Positions 8,973 to 17,490 of a stretch of 64,000 bases of DNA are shown piece by piece. Every line of letters begins with the position of its first letter. Within the stretch, counting starts at the first letter, position 1. This DNA comes from Deltaproteobacteria bacterium (GTDB lineage: Bacteria > Desulfobacterota > Desulfomonilia > UBA1062). The stretch is from positions 1-64,000 of the forward strand of contig JAKPDW010000004.1 of assembly GCA_029552245.1 (NCBI GenBank), given 5' to 3'. The notes beneath the pieces were generated by a model, which was not told the DNA's origin, ran no database searches, and was given only the letters and a program-made list of their open reading frames with translations. A program made the position numbers and the translations under genes.

Positions 8973-11042
8973 TCACCTTTTCTTCCGTTTCTTGACCAGA
9001 CCCAGGGAAACATCCACGACGGCGTCGAGGGTGACGCCGAACTCCTTGAAGAGGACGCTTGCCGGCGCGCTCGCCCCGAAGCCGTCGAGGCCGACCACCG
9101 CGCCCTCGAGCCCCACGTAGTGCTCCCACCCGAGCCTCAGCCCGGCCTCGACCGCGACCCTGGCCCTGACCTCGGGAGGCAGCACCTTGTCCCGGTATTC
9201 CTTGCACTGGGCGTCGAAGATCTCCCAGCACGGCATGGACACCACCCTGACGGACAGCTTACGCCTGGCGAGCTCTCGTGCGGCGTCCAGCGCTATGCCC
9301 AGCTCCGAGCCGGTGGCTATGAGGATGAGTTCGAGGATCTTGGAACCGGACTCCCACAGGATGTAACCGCCGCTCTCGAGCCCCCTGGCGCTCGCGCAGA
9401 CGGACCGGTCGATGGCGGGCACGTCCTGGCGGGTCAAAATCAACGCGGTCGGTCCCTCGGTGCGCCCGAGCGCCACCTTCCATGCGTAGGCCGTCTCGGC
9501 GGCGTCAGCGGGCCTGATGACGGCGAGGTTCGGTGTGCCCCTGAGCCCCATGAGGTGTTCGACAGGCTGGTGCGTCGGCCCGTCTTCACCGACCCCTATG
9601 CTGTCGTGGGTGAACACGTACACCACCCGGGCGTGACACAGGCAGGCGAGCCTGATGGCCGGTTTCATGTAATCGGAGAAGGTGAGGAACGTGGAGCAGT
9701 AGGGGATGATCCCCCCGTGCAGGGACATGCCCGTGGACATCGCGGCCATGGCGTGCTCGCGCACACCGTAATGGATGTTCCTCCCCTCGCGCCCCCAGCA
9801 CGAGCCGACCGCTCCCTGCGTGCCCTCAGGGCAGGCGGTGGCTGCCTGGAAGTCTCCACACTCTTTCATCCACGTCAGGGTGGATGGGTTGAGGTCGGCG
9901 GACCCCCCGACGAGGGCAGGGATGTTTTTCGACAGGACCTGGAGCACCGCCTCGGACGCCTTCCTCGTGGAGACGGGCTTCGTACCCGTGGACAGCTCGG
10001 CCATGCCCTCGTCCCATCCCCGGGGGAGCTCGCCTGCCATGCGCATCTTGAACTGGTCCGCAAGGTCCGGGTAGGACCTGTTGTACCTGAAGAAGGCCTG
10101 TTGCCATTCCGACTCGGAGCGTTTCCCGGTTTCCAGGGCCGAGCCGAGGTGTCTTCTCACGTCTTCGGGCACGTGGAAGGTCTTTTGCGGGTCGAAGCCG
10201 CGGTTTTCCTTGGCGCGCCTTAGCTCGTCGACGCCGAGGGGCGAGCCGTGGACCTTGTGGGAACCCTGCTTGGTCGGCGCGCCGAAGCCGATGGTCGTGC
10301 GGACGATGATGAGGGAGGGCATGGAACGTTCCTCGCGTGCGGCCATGAGGGCGATGTCGATGGCGGCAAGGTCGTTCCCGTCCACGACGGTCTGGGTGTG
10401 CCAGCCGCAGGCCTCGAACCGCTTCTCCACGTCCTCGGTGAAGCACAGCTCGGTGGAGCCCGCCAGCGAGATCCTGTTGCTGTCGTAGAGGACGATGAGC
10501 TTGCCCAGGCGCAGGTGACCCGCCAGCGAGCAGGCCTCGTAGGAGACCCCCTCCATGAGGTCGCCGTCCGCGGCCAGGACATAGGTGTAGTGGTCCACGA
10601 TCTCGTGCCCGGGCCGGTTGAACACGGAGGCGAGGTGAGCCTCCGCCAGCGCCATGCCCACGGCGCTCGCGATGCCCTGTCCCAGGGGGCCGGTGGTCAT
10701 CTCGACGCCCGGGGTGAGGGTGGTCTCAGGGTGTCCGGGTGTCCTGCTCTTCCACTGGCGGAAACGTTTCAGCTCCTCCATGGGAAGGTCGTAGCCGGTC
10801 AGGTGAAGGAGCGCATAGAGCAGTGCCGAGCCGTGGCCTGCGGAGAGCACGAAGCGGTCCCTGTCCACCCACCTCGGGTTCGCCGGGTTGTGCTTGAGAT
10901 ACTTGCTCCACAGGACGTACGCCATGGGAGCCGCCCCGAGAGGCAGCCCCGGGTGTCCCGACTCGGCCTGCTGTATCATGTCTGCGGCCAGGAAACGGAT
11001 GGTGTCGATTGCACGGGCGTGAATGTCTTGGGTGGTGTTCAC
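8973..11042 (-). CDS. tkt: Transketolase
   Basis: A thiamine-diphosphate enzyme that transfers two-carbon units between ketoses and aldoses. At 689 residues it has the full domain set. The N-terminal part has [17 protein letters not shown] and the ThDP motif [13 protein letters not shown] with the downstream Asn ([12 protein letters not shown]). The pyrimidine-binding part has [15 protein letters not shown] and the phosphate-loop region [20 protein letters not shown]. It sits 16 bases before transaldolase in the same operon, which gives a complete non-oxidative sugar shuffle with Pgi and glucokinase. Confidence 0.95.
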   Translation of the reverse strand: MNTTQDIHARAIDTIRFLAADMIQQAESGHPGLPLGAAPMAYVLWSKYLKHNPANPRWVDRDRFVLSAGHGSALLYALLHLTGYDLPMEELKRFRQWKSRTPGHPETTLTPGVEMTTGPLGQGIASAVGMALAEAHLASVFNRPGHEIVDHYTYVLAADGDLMEGVSYEACSLAGHLRLGKLIVLYDSNRISLAGSTELCFTEDVEKRFEACGWHTQTVVDGNDLAAIDIALMAAREERSMPSLIIVRTTIGFGAPTKQGSHKVHGSPLGVDELRRAKENRGFDPQKTFHVPEDVRRHLGSALETGKRSESEWQQAFFRYNRSYPDLADQFKMRMAGELPRGWDEGMAELSTGTKPVSTRKASEAVLQVLSKNIPALVGGSADLNPSTLTWMKECGDFQAATACPEGTQGAVGSCWGREGRNIHYGVREHAMAAMSTGMSLHGGIIPYCSTFLTFSDYMKPAIRLACLCHARVVYVFTHDSIGVGEDGPTHQPVEHLMGLRGTPNLAVIRPADAAETAYAWKVALGRTEGPTALILTRQDVPAIDRSVCASARGLESGGYILWESGSKILELILIATGSELGIALDAARELARRKLSVRVVSMPCWEIFDAQCKEYRDKVLPPEVRARVAVEAGLRLGWEHYVGLEGAVVGLDGFGASAPASVLFKEFGVTLDAVVDVSLGLVKKRKKR

Positions 11043-11060
11043 TCGGGAATACCTCCGGTT

Positions 11061-12062
11061 TCAACGTTCGAGGAGCATGGTCTTGCCGTAGCGCGCCGCA
11101 CCCTTCAGGCCTACGTCCAGGTCGAGCGCCACGAGCACCGGTATGCGTTTCACCCAGGCGCTCAGGCGGCCCTTCGAGGTGAACGCCTCCATGAAGGCGC
11201 CGGTCTCGAGCATGGGGATGATCCTGGGCGGCAACCCCCCGGCGAGGAACAGCCCCCCGGTGGGCAGGAGCTTGAGCGCGAGGTTGCCGGCCTCTGCCCC
11301 GAGGATCTTCACGAACAGCTCCATGGCCGCCCTCGACAGGTCGCAACCCTCGACAGGGTCCTGCGCGTTCTCGCGGATGACCACGGCCGGGTCGGGGGCT
11401 TCCCCGAGCCGGAGCGCCAGCCGCTCGGGCTCCTCGTGCGCGCCCTGCTCCTTCAGGAAGGCGTAGAGGTTGGGGATGCCGCTCCCGGAGCAGACGCGCT
11501 CCACGCTCACGTGATCGTGGCGGCGGAGCATCCACCTCAGGAGCGATATCTGGGTTTCGTCCGTAGGCGCGAAGTCCGCGTGCCCGCCCTCTGAAGGGTG
11601 GGCCCTGTAGGACGCGCCGTCCCACGTCAGGTAGGCCTCGCCCAGCCCTGTGCCCGGCGCGATCACCGCGATGGGCCCCCTCGGGTCCCTGGGGACGTCG
11701 TTCAAGGTGAACAGGTCTCCTGCGGAAAGATCGAGGATGCCGTAGGAAACGGCGACGAGGTCGTTGACCACGGAGGTGCGGGCGGTCTTGAGGATGACCG
11801 CGAGCTCGCGTTCATCGACCTTCCATGGGAGGTTCGTGATGGTCGCGGTCCCATCCACGACGGGACCCGCCACCCCGAGCACGGCGGCGTCGAGCGGGGC
11901 GTCGAAACCCTCCATGAATGCGTCGAGCACCTCTTTCAGGCAGCTGAACGAGCGTGAGGGGAAGGAGGCCCTCCTGAGCAGTTCCAGGTGGTCTCGACCG
12001 GCACGGTAGCATGCGAGCGTGGTCTTCGTGCCGCCCACGTCCCCCGCTAGGAGCAGGCTCAT
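11061..12062 (-). CDS. glk: Glucokinase (Glk family)
   Basis: It phosphorylates glucose with ATP. The 333-residue protein starts MSLLLAGDVGGTKTTLACY, the ATP phosphate-1 loop. VLGVAGPVVDGTATITNLPW carries the family signature, and GEAYLTWDGASYRAHPSEGGHADF contains the glucose-binding Glu/His region. The ATG at 12062 is chosen over an upstream in-frame extension because GDVGGTKT normally begins within about 10 residues of the start. It is the first gene of the operon running to pgi. Confidence 0.88.
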   Translation of the reverse strand: MSLLLAGDVGGTKTTLACYRAGRDHLELLRRASFPSRSFSCLKEVLDAFMEGFDAPLDAAVLGVAGPVVDGTATITNLPWKVDERELAVILKTARTSVVNDLVAVSYGILDLSAGDLFTLNDVPRDPRGPIAVIAPGTGLGEAYLTWDGASYRAHPSEGGHADFAPTDETQISLLRWMLRRHDHVSVERVCSGSGIPNLYAFLKEQGAHEEPERLALRLGEAPDPAVVIRENAQDPVEGCDLSRAAMELFVKILGAEAGNLALKLLPTGGLFLAGGLPPRIIPMLETGAFMEAFTSKGRLSAWVKRIPVLVALDLDVGLKGAARYGKTMLLER

Positions 12063-12114
12063 GACAAGGCCCCCCGGGGCCTGGCCGATGTGAGTCGCCG
12101 GTTCATGGCTCTGT

Positions 12115-12143
12115 CTAATACACGAAACCCGGTGGTGTCTCAA
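12115..12143 (-). promoter_or_regulatory. Sigma-70-type promoter of the glk-tkt-tal-pgi operon
   Basis: On the minus strand TTGAGA (12143-12138), a 17-bp spacer and TATTAG (12120-12115) form a reasonable sigma-70 promoter. Transcription would start near 12107, about 45 bases before the glk ATG. This is pattern matching only. Confidence 0.45.
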
Positions 12144-12483
12144 GGTTCAGGCAAAACGTCTCGCCTGCGGCAAGGCCGGCCGGGCACGACGGCTGCCCGA
12201 GGGTCTCCAGGCAGGGAAGGATGATCGTCTCTGCCTTCTGCGTGTGTCCTGGACGGCCGCGGGGCCATCGCCGGACGCCCGCTCGAGTCGAAGACGCGTA
12301 AGTTTTCCCAGGGTGCGCCGAAGCGCACTGTCCTCCGGGTACGGGCCGCGGCGAGACCGTGCGGAACCTGCGCACGCCCGGCCTGAGCTTTTGACAAGGC
12401 ATGCCCATGTGTGATTGAAGGAGATTCACGCGGCCTGATCACCCTCCGGGATGGGTCGGGAAAACGCGAAGGGAGGTGCCAGG
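12144..12483. other. Divergent intergenic region between glk and the hydrolase gene
   Basis: About 340 bases without a supported gene. A strong ribosome binding site, GGGAGGTG, stands just before the hydrolase ATG at 12484. No clear plus-strand promoter was identified. Confidence 0.4.
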
Positions 12484-13170
12484 ATGGCGGCGGATGAGTA
12501 TGTGTTCGTACCCGGTCAGTACGGCGAGAAGATCACGACGCTTGTCAGCATGCCCGACGACTACCAGAGCGGGACGAAGCCGGCCGTGATCCTGGCTCAC
12601 GGGGCGGGCAACGACATGTTCCATCCCCTCCTCGTGCACATGGCGCACCTCCTCGAGAACTCGGGGTACCTCACGGTCAGGTTCAATTTCCCCTTCAGGG
12701 ACCGCGGCAGGAGGAACCCCGACAGCGACGAGGCGCTCATGGCATCATGGATGAGCGTGTTCTCCTACTTCAGGGATCACCCGCTCTACCAGTGCGCGCG
12801 CATCGTTGCTGCAGGCAAGTCCCTGGGCGGCAGGGTCGCGCTCCAGGCGTCCGCGGCAGGCCTCATAGACCCGACGGGCCTCGTCTTCTTCGGGTACCCC
12901 CTGCACCCGCCCGGAAAGAAGGATATCCTCAGGGATGCGCCCCTGCACCGCGTGCAGGCGCCCATGCTCTTCTTCGCCGGTTCCTCCGACCCGTTCTGCG
13001 ACACGGGCATACTGAGAGACGTGCTCGGGCGCGTGAACGCCCCGTGGAGCCTCGAGGTCATCGAAGGGGCCGACCACTCCTTCAAGGTGCCGAAGGACTC
13101 GGCGCTCACCGGGGAACAGGTCTTCGCGCGCATCCTTGGGGTCACCCTGCACTGGCTCGAGAACCTGTAA
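12484..13170 (+). CDS. Alpha/beta hydrolase of the dienelactone hydrolase/KANL3-Tex30 type
   Basis: A 228-residue soluble alpha/beta hydrolase. It has VILAHGAGNDM (oxyanion region) and a nucleophile elbow written GKSLGG, with Ser in G-K-S-L-G. Asp lies in FAGSSDPFCDTG and His in IEGADHSF, giving a complete Ser-Asp-His triad. Length and motifs match the KANL3/Tex30-like hydrolases, whose substrates are unknown. The start at 12484 has GGGAGGTG upstream. It is 13 bases from the TerC gene, so the two are probably co-transcribed. Confidence 0.75.
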   Translation: MAADEYVFVPGQYGEKITTLVSMPDDYQSGTKPAVILAHGAGNDMFHPLLVHMAHLLENSGYLTVRFNFPFRDRGRRNPDSDEALMASWMSVFSYFRDHPLYQCARIVAAGKSLGGRVALQASAAGLIDPTGLVFFGYPLHPPGKKDILRDAPLHRVQAPMLFFAGSSDPFCDTGILRDVLGRVNAPWSLEVIEGADHSFKVPKDSALTGEQVFARILGVTLHWLENL

Positions 13171-13183
13171 GGGGAGCGCCGCC

Positions 13184-13951
13184 ATGGATGCCGTCCTGAG
13201 CCTCGAGACGCTGGCGTCGCTCGTCACGCTCGCCTCCATCGAGATCGTCCTCGGCGTAGACAACATCGTCTTCCTCTCGATCATGGTCGAGAAGCTCCCT
13301 GCCCAGAGGCGCAAGAGCGCCCGCGTCTTCGGTCTCGGCCTCGCCATGGTCACGCGGATACTCCTCCTCTTCTTCCTGAGCGCCATGATGAGGCTCACCA
13401 GGCCCCTCTTCTCGCTTGCCGGGCATGCCTTTTCCGCCCGTGACCTGATCCTGTTGGGCGGCGGCATCTTCCTGCTCGCGAAGGCCACCTTCGAGATCCA
13501 CGAGAACCTGGAGGGGGCATCCCCGCATGCCGAGCCGAAAGGGGCGGGGGCCGGTTTCGCAGCGGTCGTCCTGCAGATCGCAGTGCTCGATATCGTCTTT
13601 TCCCTCGACTCGGTGATCACGGCCATAGGGCTTGCGCGCGAGCTCTGGATCATGGTTGCGGCGATCGTGATCGCCGTCCTTTTCATGATGTTCCTCTCCG
13701 GTGCGGTAATACTGTTCGTGGAACGGCATCCCACCATCAAGATGCTGGCCCTGAGCTTCCTGCTGCTCATCGGGGTCGCGCTCGTCGCCGACGGGCTCTC
13801 GGTTCACATACCCCGCGGTTATATCTACTTCGCCATGGCGTTCTCGGTGTTCGTGGAGGTCCTCAATCTGAAGCTGATGAAGAAAAAGGCCCCGGAACCG
13901 GTAAGACTCAGGAGACTCGAGGGCGTGTCCGTGGACGAAGACACCCCCTGA
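13184..13951 (+). CDS. TerC-family integral membrane protein
   Basis: A 255-residue protein with about seven membrane helices. The family signatures are SIEIVLGVDNIVFLSIMV and LDIVFSLDSVITAIGL; each places conserved acidic residues in the membrane, as in TerC/YgdQ/YoaE proteins. The family includes tellurite-resistance TerC and Mn2+ exporters such as Alx/MeeF. Metal ion export is likely, but the substrate cannot be read here. The start at 13184 is chosen because the conserved helix begins at once. There is no ter cluster nearby, so tellurite resistance is not implied. Confidence 0.8.
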   Translation: MDAVLSLETLASLVTLASIEIVLGVDNIVFLSIMVEKLPAQRRKSARVFGLGLAMVTRILLLFFLSAMMRLTRPLFSLAGHAFSARDLILLGGGIFLLAKATFEIHENLEGASPHAEPKGAGAGFAAVVLQIAVLDIVFSLDSVITAIGLARELWIMVAAIVIAVLFMMFLSGAVILFVERHPTIKMLALSFLLLIGVALVADGLSVHIPRGYIYFAMAFSVFVEVLNLKLMKKKAPEPVRLRRLEGVSVDEDTP

Positions 13952-14389
13952 ACGGCCGCTGTGGGAAGGGGGGGGTCTTCTCCGTCGGCCTCGATGACGG
14001 CGATCAGCACCCGGCCCGTGTGGGCGGCATGGCCGCGCGGTGGATCGGCGCTTGGGGACAGCCAGGAGAGGGTGACCGGCATGGTACGAGGTGGCTGCCC
14101 CATGAGCGGGCGCAGATGCACGGGGGGGCGGGAGAGGGTCATCCATTCCGTCGGCGGAACCGGCCGGGAGCCGCTCGATGCACGACAGGGGGGCCGGCAC
14201 GGGTTTCTTGGGCGTGGCCTCGCGATCGAGGCGTGGAGCCGGTCTCCCCGATTCCGCCACGACGCGGCCGCGTGCTCGAGCCCCTTTCAGACCCGCCTTC
14301 GAGGCGGGCTCGGCACTCGGAAACCGCTTGGGAGGTGGGGAAAGGGGCACCCCCATCTTGAAGATCCGTGGTCAGCGGGAGAAAAAGAC
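13952..14389. other. Intergenic region upstream of panB, no gene seen
   Basis: This stretch of about 440 bases has only high-GC shadow frames on both strands with no recognisable protein. The panB promoter candidate lies at its downstream end. Confidence 0.4.
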
Positions 14390-14418
14390 TTGATCGCCTG
14401 AAGATTGACGTGTAATCT
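14390..14418 (+). promoter_or_regulatory. Sigma-70-type promoter of panBC
   Basis: TTGATC (14390-14395), a 17-bp spacer and TAATCT (14413-14418) lie just upstream of panB, with the ATG at 14439. GAGGGGG at about 14430 is the ribosome binding site. The match is moderate. Confidence 0.4.
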
Positions 14419-14438
14419 ATGTTCAGGGAAGAGGGGGA

Positions 14439-15242
14439 ATGAGAAAGCCAGTCACGGTCCTCGACATCCTCGCCAAGAAGGGCAAAGAGCCCGTCGTGAT
14501 GGTCACCTCCTACGACGCGACCATGGCGCGGATCGTTGACGAGGCTGACGTCGACATCATCCTCGTGGGCGATTCCGCCGGCATGGTCATGGCCGGCCTC
14601 GAAAACACCCTGGGCGTCTCCATGGACATGATGGTCTACCACACCCTCTGCGTCACGAGGGTGAAGCCGAAGGCCCTCGTCGTCGCCGACATGCCGTTCC
14701 TTTCCTACCAGGCAGGCGTCCACGACGCGGTGGTCAACGCCGGGAGGCTGATCCAGGAAGGGTGTGCCCAGGCCGTGAAGGTCGAGGGCGGCATGCGCGT
14801 CATCGACCAGGTGAGGGCCATCGTCAAGGCCGATATCCCCGTGATGGGCCACCTTGGGCTCACCCCGCAGTCGGTGCACGCCTTCGGCGGGTACAAGGTC
14901 CAGGGGAGGTCCGAAGCGGCCGCCCAGAGGCTCAAGGAGGACGCCCTCGCCCTGGAAGACGCCGGTGTCTTCTCCATCGTCCTCGAGTGCGTGCCCACGT
15001 CCCTCGCCGAGGAGGTGACCAGGTCGCTGGTCGTGCCCACCATCGGCATTGGAGCCGGACCTGCATGCGACGGGCAGGTCCTGGTCATCCAGGATCTTCT
15101 CGGCATGAGCAAGGAGTTCAAGCCGAAGTTCGTCAAGAGGTATGCCGAGCTCTTCGACTCCATCAAGGACGCAGTGACCACGTACGCCCGCGAGGTGAGG
15201 AGCAGGGCGTTCCCTTCCGAGGAGCACTGCTTCAAGGGCTAG
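14439..15242 (+). CDS. panB: 3-methyl-2-oxobutanoate hydroxymethyltransferase
   Basis: The first committed step of pantothenate synthesis: it adds a hydroxymethyl group from methylenetetrahydrofolate to ketoisovalerate. The 267-residue protein has [31 protein letters not shown] (metal-binding Asp) and [11 protein letters not shown]. The catalytic Glu region is FSIVLECVP and the C-terminal [15 protein letters not shown] is also present. The length is typical. It is followed after 15 bases by panC, in the common panBC order. Confidence 0.95.
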   Translation: MRKPVTVLDILAKKGKEPVVMVTSYDATMARIVDEADVDIILVGDSAGMVMAGLENTLGVSMDMMVYHTLCVTRVKPKALVVADMPFLSYQAGVHDAVVNAGRLIQEGCAQAVKVEGGMRVIDQVRAIVKADIPVMGHLGLTPQSVHAFGGYKVQGRSEAAAQRLKEDALALEDAGVFSIVLECVPTSLAEEVTRSLVVPTIGIGAGPACDGQVLVIQDLLGMSKEFKPKFVKRYAELFDSIKDAVTTYAREVRSRAFPSEEHCFKG

Positions 15243-15257
15243 GGTGGAGGGGGCCGG

Positions 15258-16106
15258 ATGGACGTGATCACCACGGTGCGAGGCATGAAGGAATACGCCA
15301 GGGCCATAAAGGACAGGCGCGAAACCATCTGCCTCGTGCCCACCATGGGATACCTCCACGAAGGACACCTCGAACTCATGCGCAAGGGGCGAACTCTCGC
15401 CCGGCACCTCTTCGCGAGCATCTTCGTCAACCCGACACAGTTCGGCCCCAGCGAGGACCTCGCCAGGTATCCCCGCGACTTCGAGCGCGACAGGCGCCTC
15501 TGCGAGGACGTCGGCGTGGAATGCATCTTCTACCCGAGCGTCGAGGAGATGTACCCCGCGTCGTACTCCACCTACGTGGATGTCGAGGGCGTCACCAGGC
15601 ACCTGTGCGGGGCTTCGAGGCCCGGGCACTTCAGGGGTGTGGCCACCGTGGTGGCCAAGCTCTTCAACATCTGCATGCCGGATGTGGCCGTGTTCGGAGA
15701 GAAGGACTACCAGCAGCTCGTGGTCATCCGCCGTATGGTGAGGGACCTCGACATGGACGTGCAGGTCGTGGCCCACCCGACGGTCAGGGAGAGCGACGGG
15801 CTCGCGATGAGCTCGAGGAACACCTACCTGACGCCCCAGCAGCGCATGGAAGCCCTGGTGCTCAAGAAGGCGATAGACAGGGCGAAGGAACTCGTGGGGC
15901 AGGGGGAGCGCGACACCTCTCGCATAAAGAAGGCCGCCCTCGACCTCATAGGAGAGGCGCCTTCCGCAAGCGTGGACTACGTGGAGATCGTCGACCCGGA
16001 CACCGTCGAGCCCGTGGGGACCATCGACGACAGGGCTGTCATCGCGCTTGCCGTAAGGATCGGGTCCACGAGGCTCATCGACAATGCGGAGTTGAAGGCG
16101 CCATGA
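15258..16106 (+). CDS. panC: Pantothenate synthetase (pantoate-beta-alanine ligase)
   Basis: An ATP-dependent ligase that makes pantothenate from pantoate and beta-alanine through a pantoyl-adenylate. The HIGH-like motif is in VPTMGYLHEGHLELM, the KMSKS-like loop in DGLAMSSRNTYL, and GEKDYQQLVVIRRMV lies between. At 282 residues it is full length. It forms an operon with panB. The product supplies CoA, which the acyl-CoA pathway further right consumes, although no direct link is shown. Confidence 0.95.
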   Translation: MDVITTVRGMKEYARAIKDRRETICLVPTMGYLHEGHLELMRKGRTLARHLFASIFVNPTQFGPSEDLARYPRDFERDRRLCEDVGVECIFYPSVEEMYPASYSTYVDVEGVTRHLCGASRPGHFRGVATVVAKLFNICMPDVAVFGEKDYQQLVVIRRMVRDLDMDVQVVAHPTVRESDGLAMSSRNTYLTPQQRMEALVLKKAIDRAKELVGQGERDTSRIKKAALDLIGEAPSASVDYVEIVDPDTVEPVGTIDDRAVIALAVRIGSTRLIDNAELKAP

Positions 16107-16171
16107 TCCGACCATGCATCATCCGCTTGGATGTAGGCCAGATGAGCGTTTGCATCGACCTGCTGTTGCAG

Positions 16172-16199
16172 TTACAAAAAATACTTAATGATTTATAGT
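16172..16199 (+). promoter_or_regulatory. Strong AT-rich promoter of the HU gene
   Basis: TTACAA (16172-16177), a 16-bp spacer and TATAGT (16194-16199) sit in an unusually AT-rich block in an otherwise GC-rich window. The ATG of HU is at 16290, so the leader would be about 85 bases. Such a promoter fits a highly expressed nucleoid protein. Confidence 0.5.
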
Positions 16200-16289
16200 T
16201 GAATTGCCGAAGATTGTGTTTGCACCTTGCTTGTCGCGATCTCATGGTCGCTCAAGCAAGAAAATAAACGTTTCAGAGGGGGATAGCGT

Positions 16290-16571
16290 ATGACAAAGTC
16301 GGATCTGGTGAATGCAATCGCTCAGAAGACGGGCAAGTCCAAGGTGGCGTCCGCCGAGGCGGTCGAGGCCATTCTCGGCGCGATCAAGGCCGCGCTGAAG
16401 AAGGGCGACAAGGTCACCCTGGTCGGCTTCGGGACGTTCGAGGTCGCAAAGCGTGCGGCCAGGGACGGGGTCAACCCGAGGACCGGCAAGAAGATCAAGA
16501 TCAAGGCGAGCAAGGTTCCCCGTTTCAAGGCCGGCAAGGCCCTGAAGGAAGCGGTGAACAAGGGCAAGTAA
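16290..16571 (+). CDS. hup: HU-family DNA-binding protein
   Basis: A histone-like nucleoid protein of 93 residues that binds and bends DNA as a dimer. It shows the family pattern: MTKSDLVNAIAQKTG, then KKGDKVTLVGFGTFEV, then the arm region RAARDGVNPRTGKKIKI with the conserved Pro of the DNA-intercalating tip, and FKAGKALKEAVN. The GGGGGATA upstream acts as ribosome binding site. It stands alone with its own promoter and a strong hairpin after the stop. Confidence 0.93.
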   Translation: MTKSDLVNAIAQKTGKSKVASAEAVEAILGAIKAALKKGDKVTLVGFGTFEVAKRAARDGVNPRTGKKIKIKASKVPRFKAGKALKEAVNKGK

Positions 16572-16594
16572 AGGGCGCGAGCCGTACTCATCCC

Positions 16595-16649
16595 AAACGT
16601 CTCCGGTCGTGCTGCAGGGCGTGACAGTGCGGCACGACAGGAGACGTTT
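16595..16649 (+). terminator. Long hairpin after the HU gene
   Basis: AAACGTCTCC (16595-16604) pairs with GGAGACGTTT (16640-16649), and GTCGTGC (16606-16612) with GCACGAC (16632-16638). That is 17 paired bases with one mismatch and a 19-nt loop. There is no long T tract, so it could be a factor-dependent terminator or an mRNA-stabilising 3' stem. Confidence 0.55.
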
Positions 16650-17085
16650 CACTCCACGAGGGGCTGTCTGCGTCCCAACGGCCGTGGGAACATCCCCTCT
16701 TCATACCGTCAGGGTCCGTGAAGGTGCTTTCGGGAAAGGCAGGCCTCTGAACCTCGAGCGGGCAGGGTCACCGCATCCGCGAGACTGCGCCATGAAGGTG
16801 CATCGAGCGATGGGGCCGTCTATCAACGGGGAGCGCACAAAGACCGACACCGAGACGGTGCCGTGACGGCGGGCGACACGTGACGACCCGCCTCCAACCT
16901 CCTCGGACGGTGATCGTCTTGATGCGCGTGTCCTTGCCTGCACGATTTGTTGTCGTCGGGCGGGACCTGTGTCTAGGAACAGGAGGTGATGCGCCGGCCC
17001 CGGAGGAAATGACCCGCGTCGGTCCCGGCGCTGGAAGCGGGCCGTGTCTGTGTCGAAGGCGGTGCCGGTCGACCGTGGCGATCGG
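16650..17085. other. Intergenic region between HU and the receiver gene, no gene seen
   Basis: About 435 bases, without a frame that looks like a protein on either strand and without an obvious repeat. It separates convergent transcription units. Confidence 0.4.
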
Positions 17086-17490
17086 TCACGAGCCCTTTTT
17101 CGCGAACCCCATCCGCTCCACGATCTCCTCGACCTCGCTCTTCTTGAACGGTTTCTGGAGGACGGCGTCGCTCAAGGAGGAGATATCCCCGTACTCTGAT
17201 TCGAGGGAGCTCAGGCCCGTGATCATGAGGATCTTGACCTTGTTCGGCATCGCGATCCCCATGGATGACTCCATGTCCCTGATGCGCGCCACGGTGTCGC
17301 GGCCGTCCATGTTGGGAAGCATGAAGTCCATGCAGACCAGGTCGTAGGGGTAGCCGTCGGAGTGTGCCTTCGTGAAGGCGTCGAGGGCCTCTTGCCCGTC
17401 CTCGCAGAGAGTTACCTCGCCGTAGGAGGTGAGGATTCTGTCCAGGATCATCCTGTTTGTTTGTTCGTCTTCGACGATCAGTATCCTCAT
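17086..17490 (-). CDS. Stand-alone CheY-like receiver protein
   Basis: A 134-residue single-domain response regulator. MRILIVEDEQTNRMIL gives the acidic pocket, LVCMDFMLPNMDG the phospho-acceptor Asp, MITGLS the Thr/Ser switch and LQKPFKK the conserved Lys. There is no output domain. Its ATG at 17490 overlaps the stop of the upstream giant hybrid kinase by 4 bases, so it is translationally coupled and is almost certainly that kinase's partner, perhaps a phosphate sink or relay target. The start has AGGGGTG a few bases upstream. Confidence 0.85.
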   Translation of the reverse strand: MRILIVEDEQTNRMILDRILTSYGEVTLCEDGQEALDAFTKAHSDGYPYDLVCMDFMLPNMDGRDTVARIRDMESSMGIAMPNKVKILMITGLSSLESEYGDISSLSDAVLQKPFKKSEVEEIVERMGFAKKGS

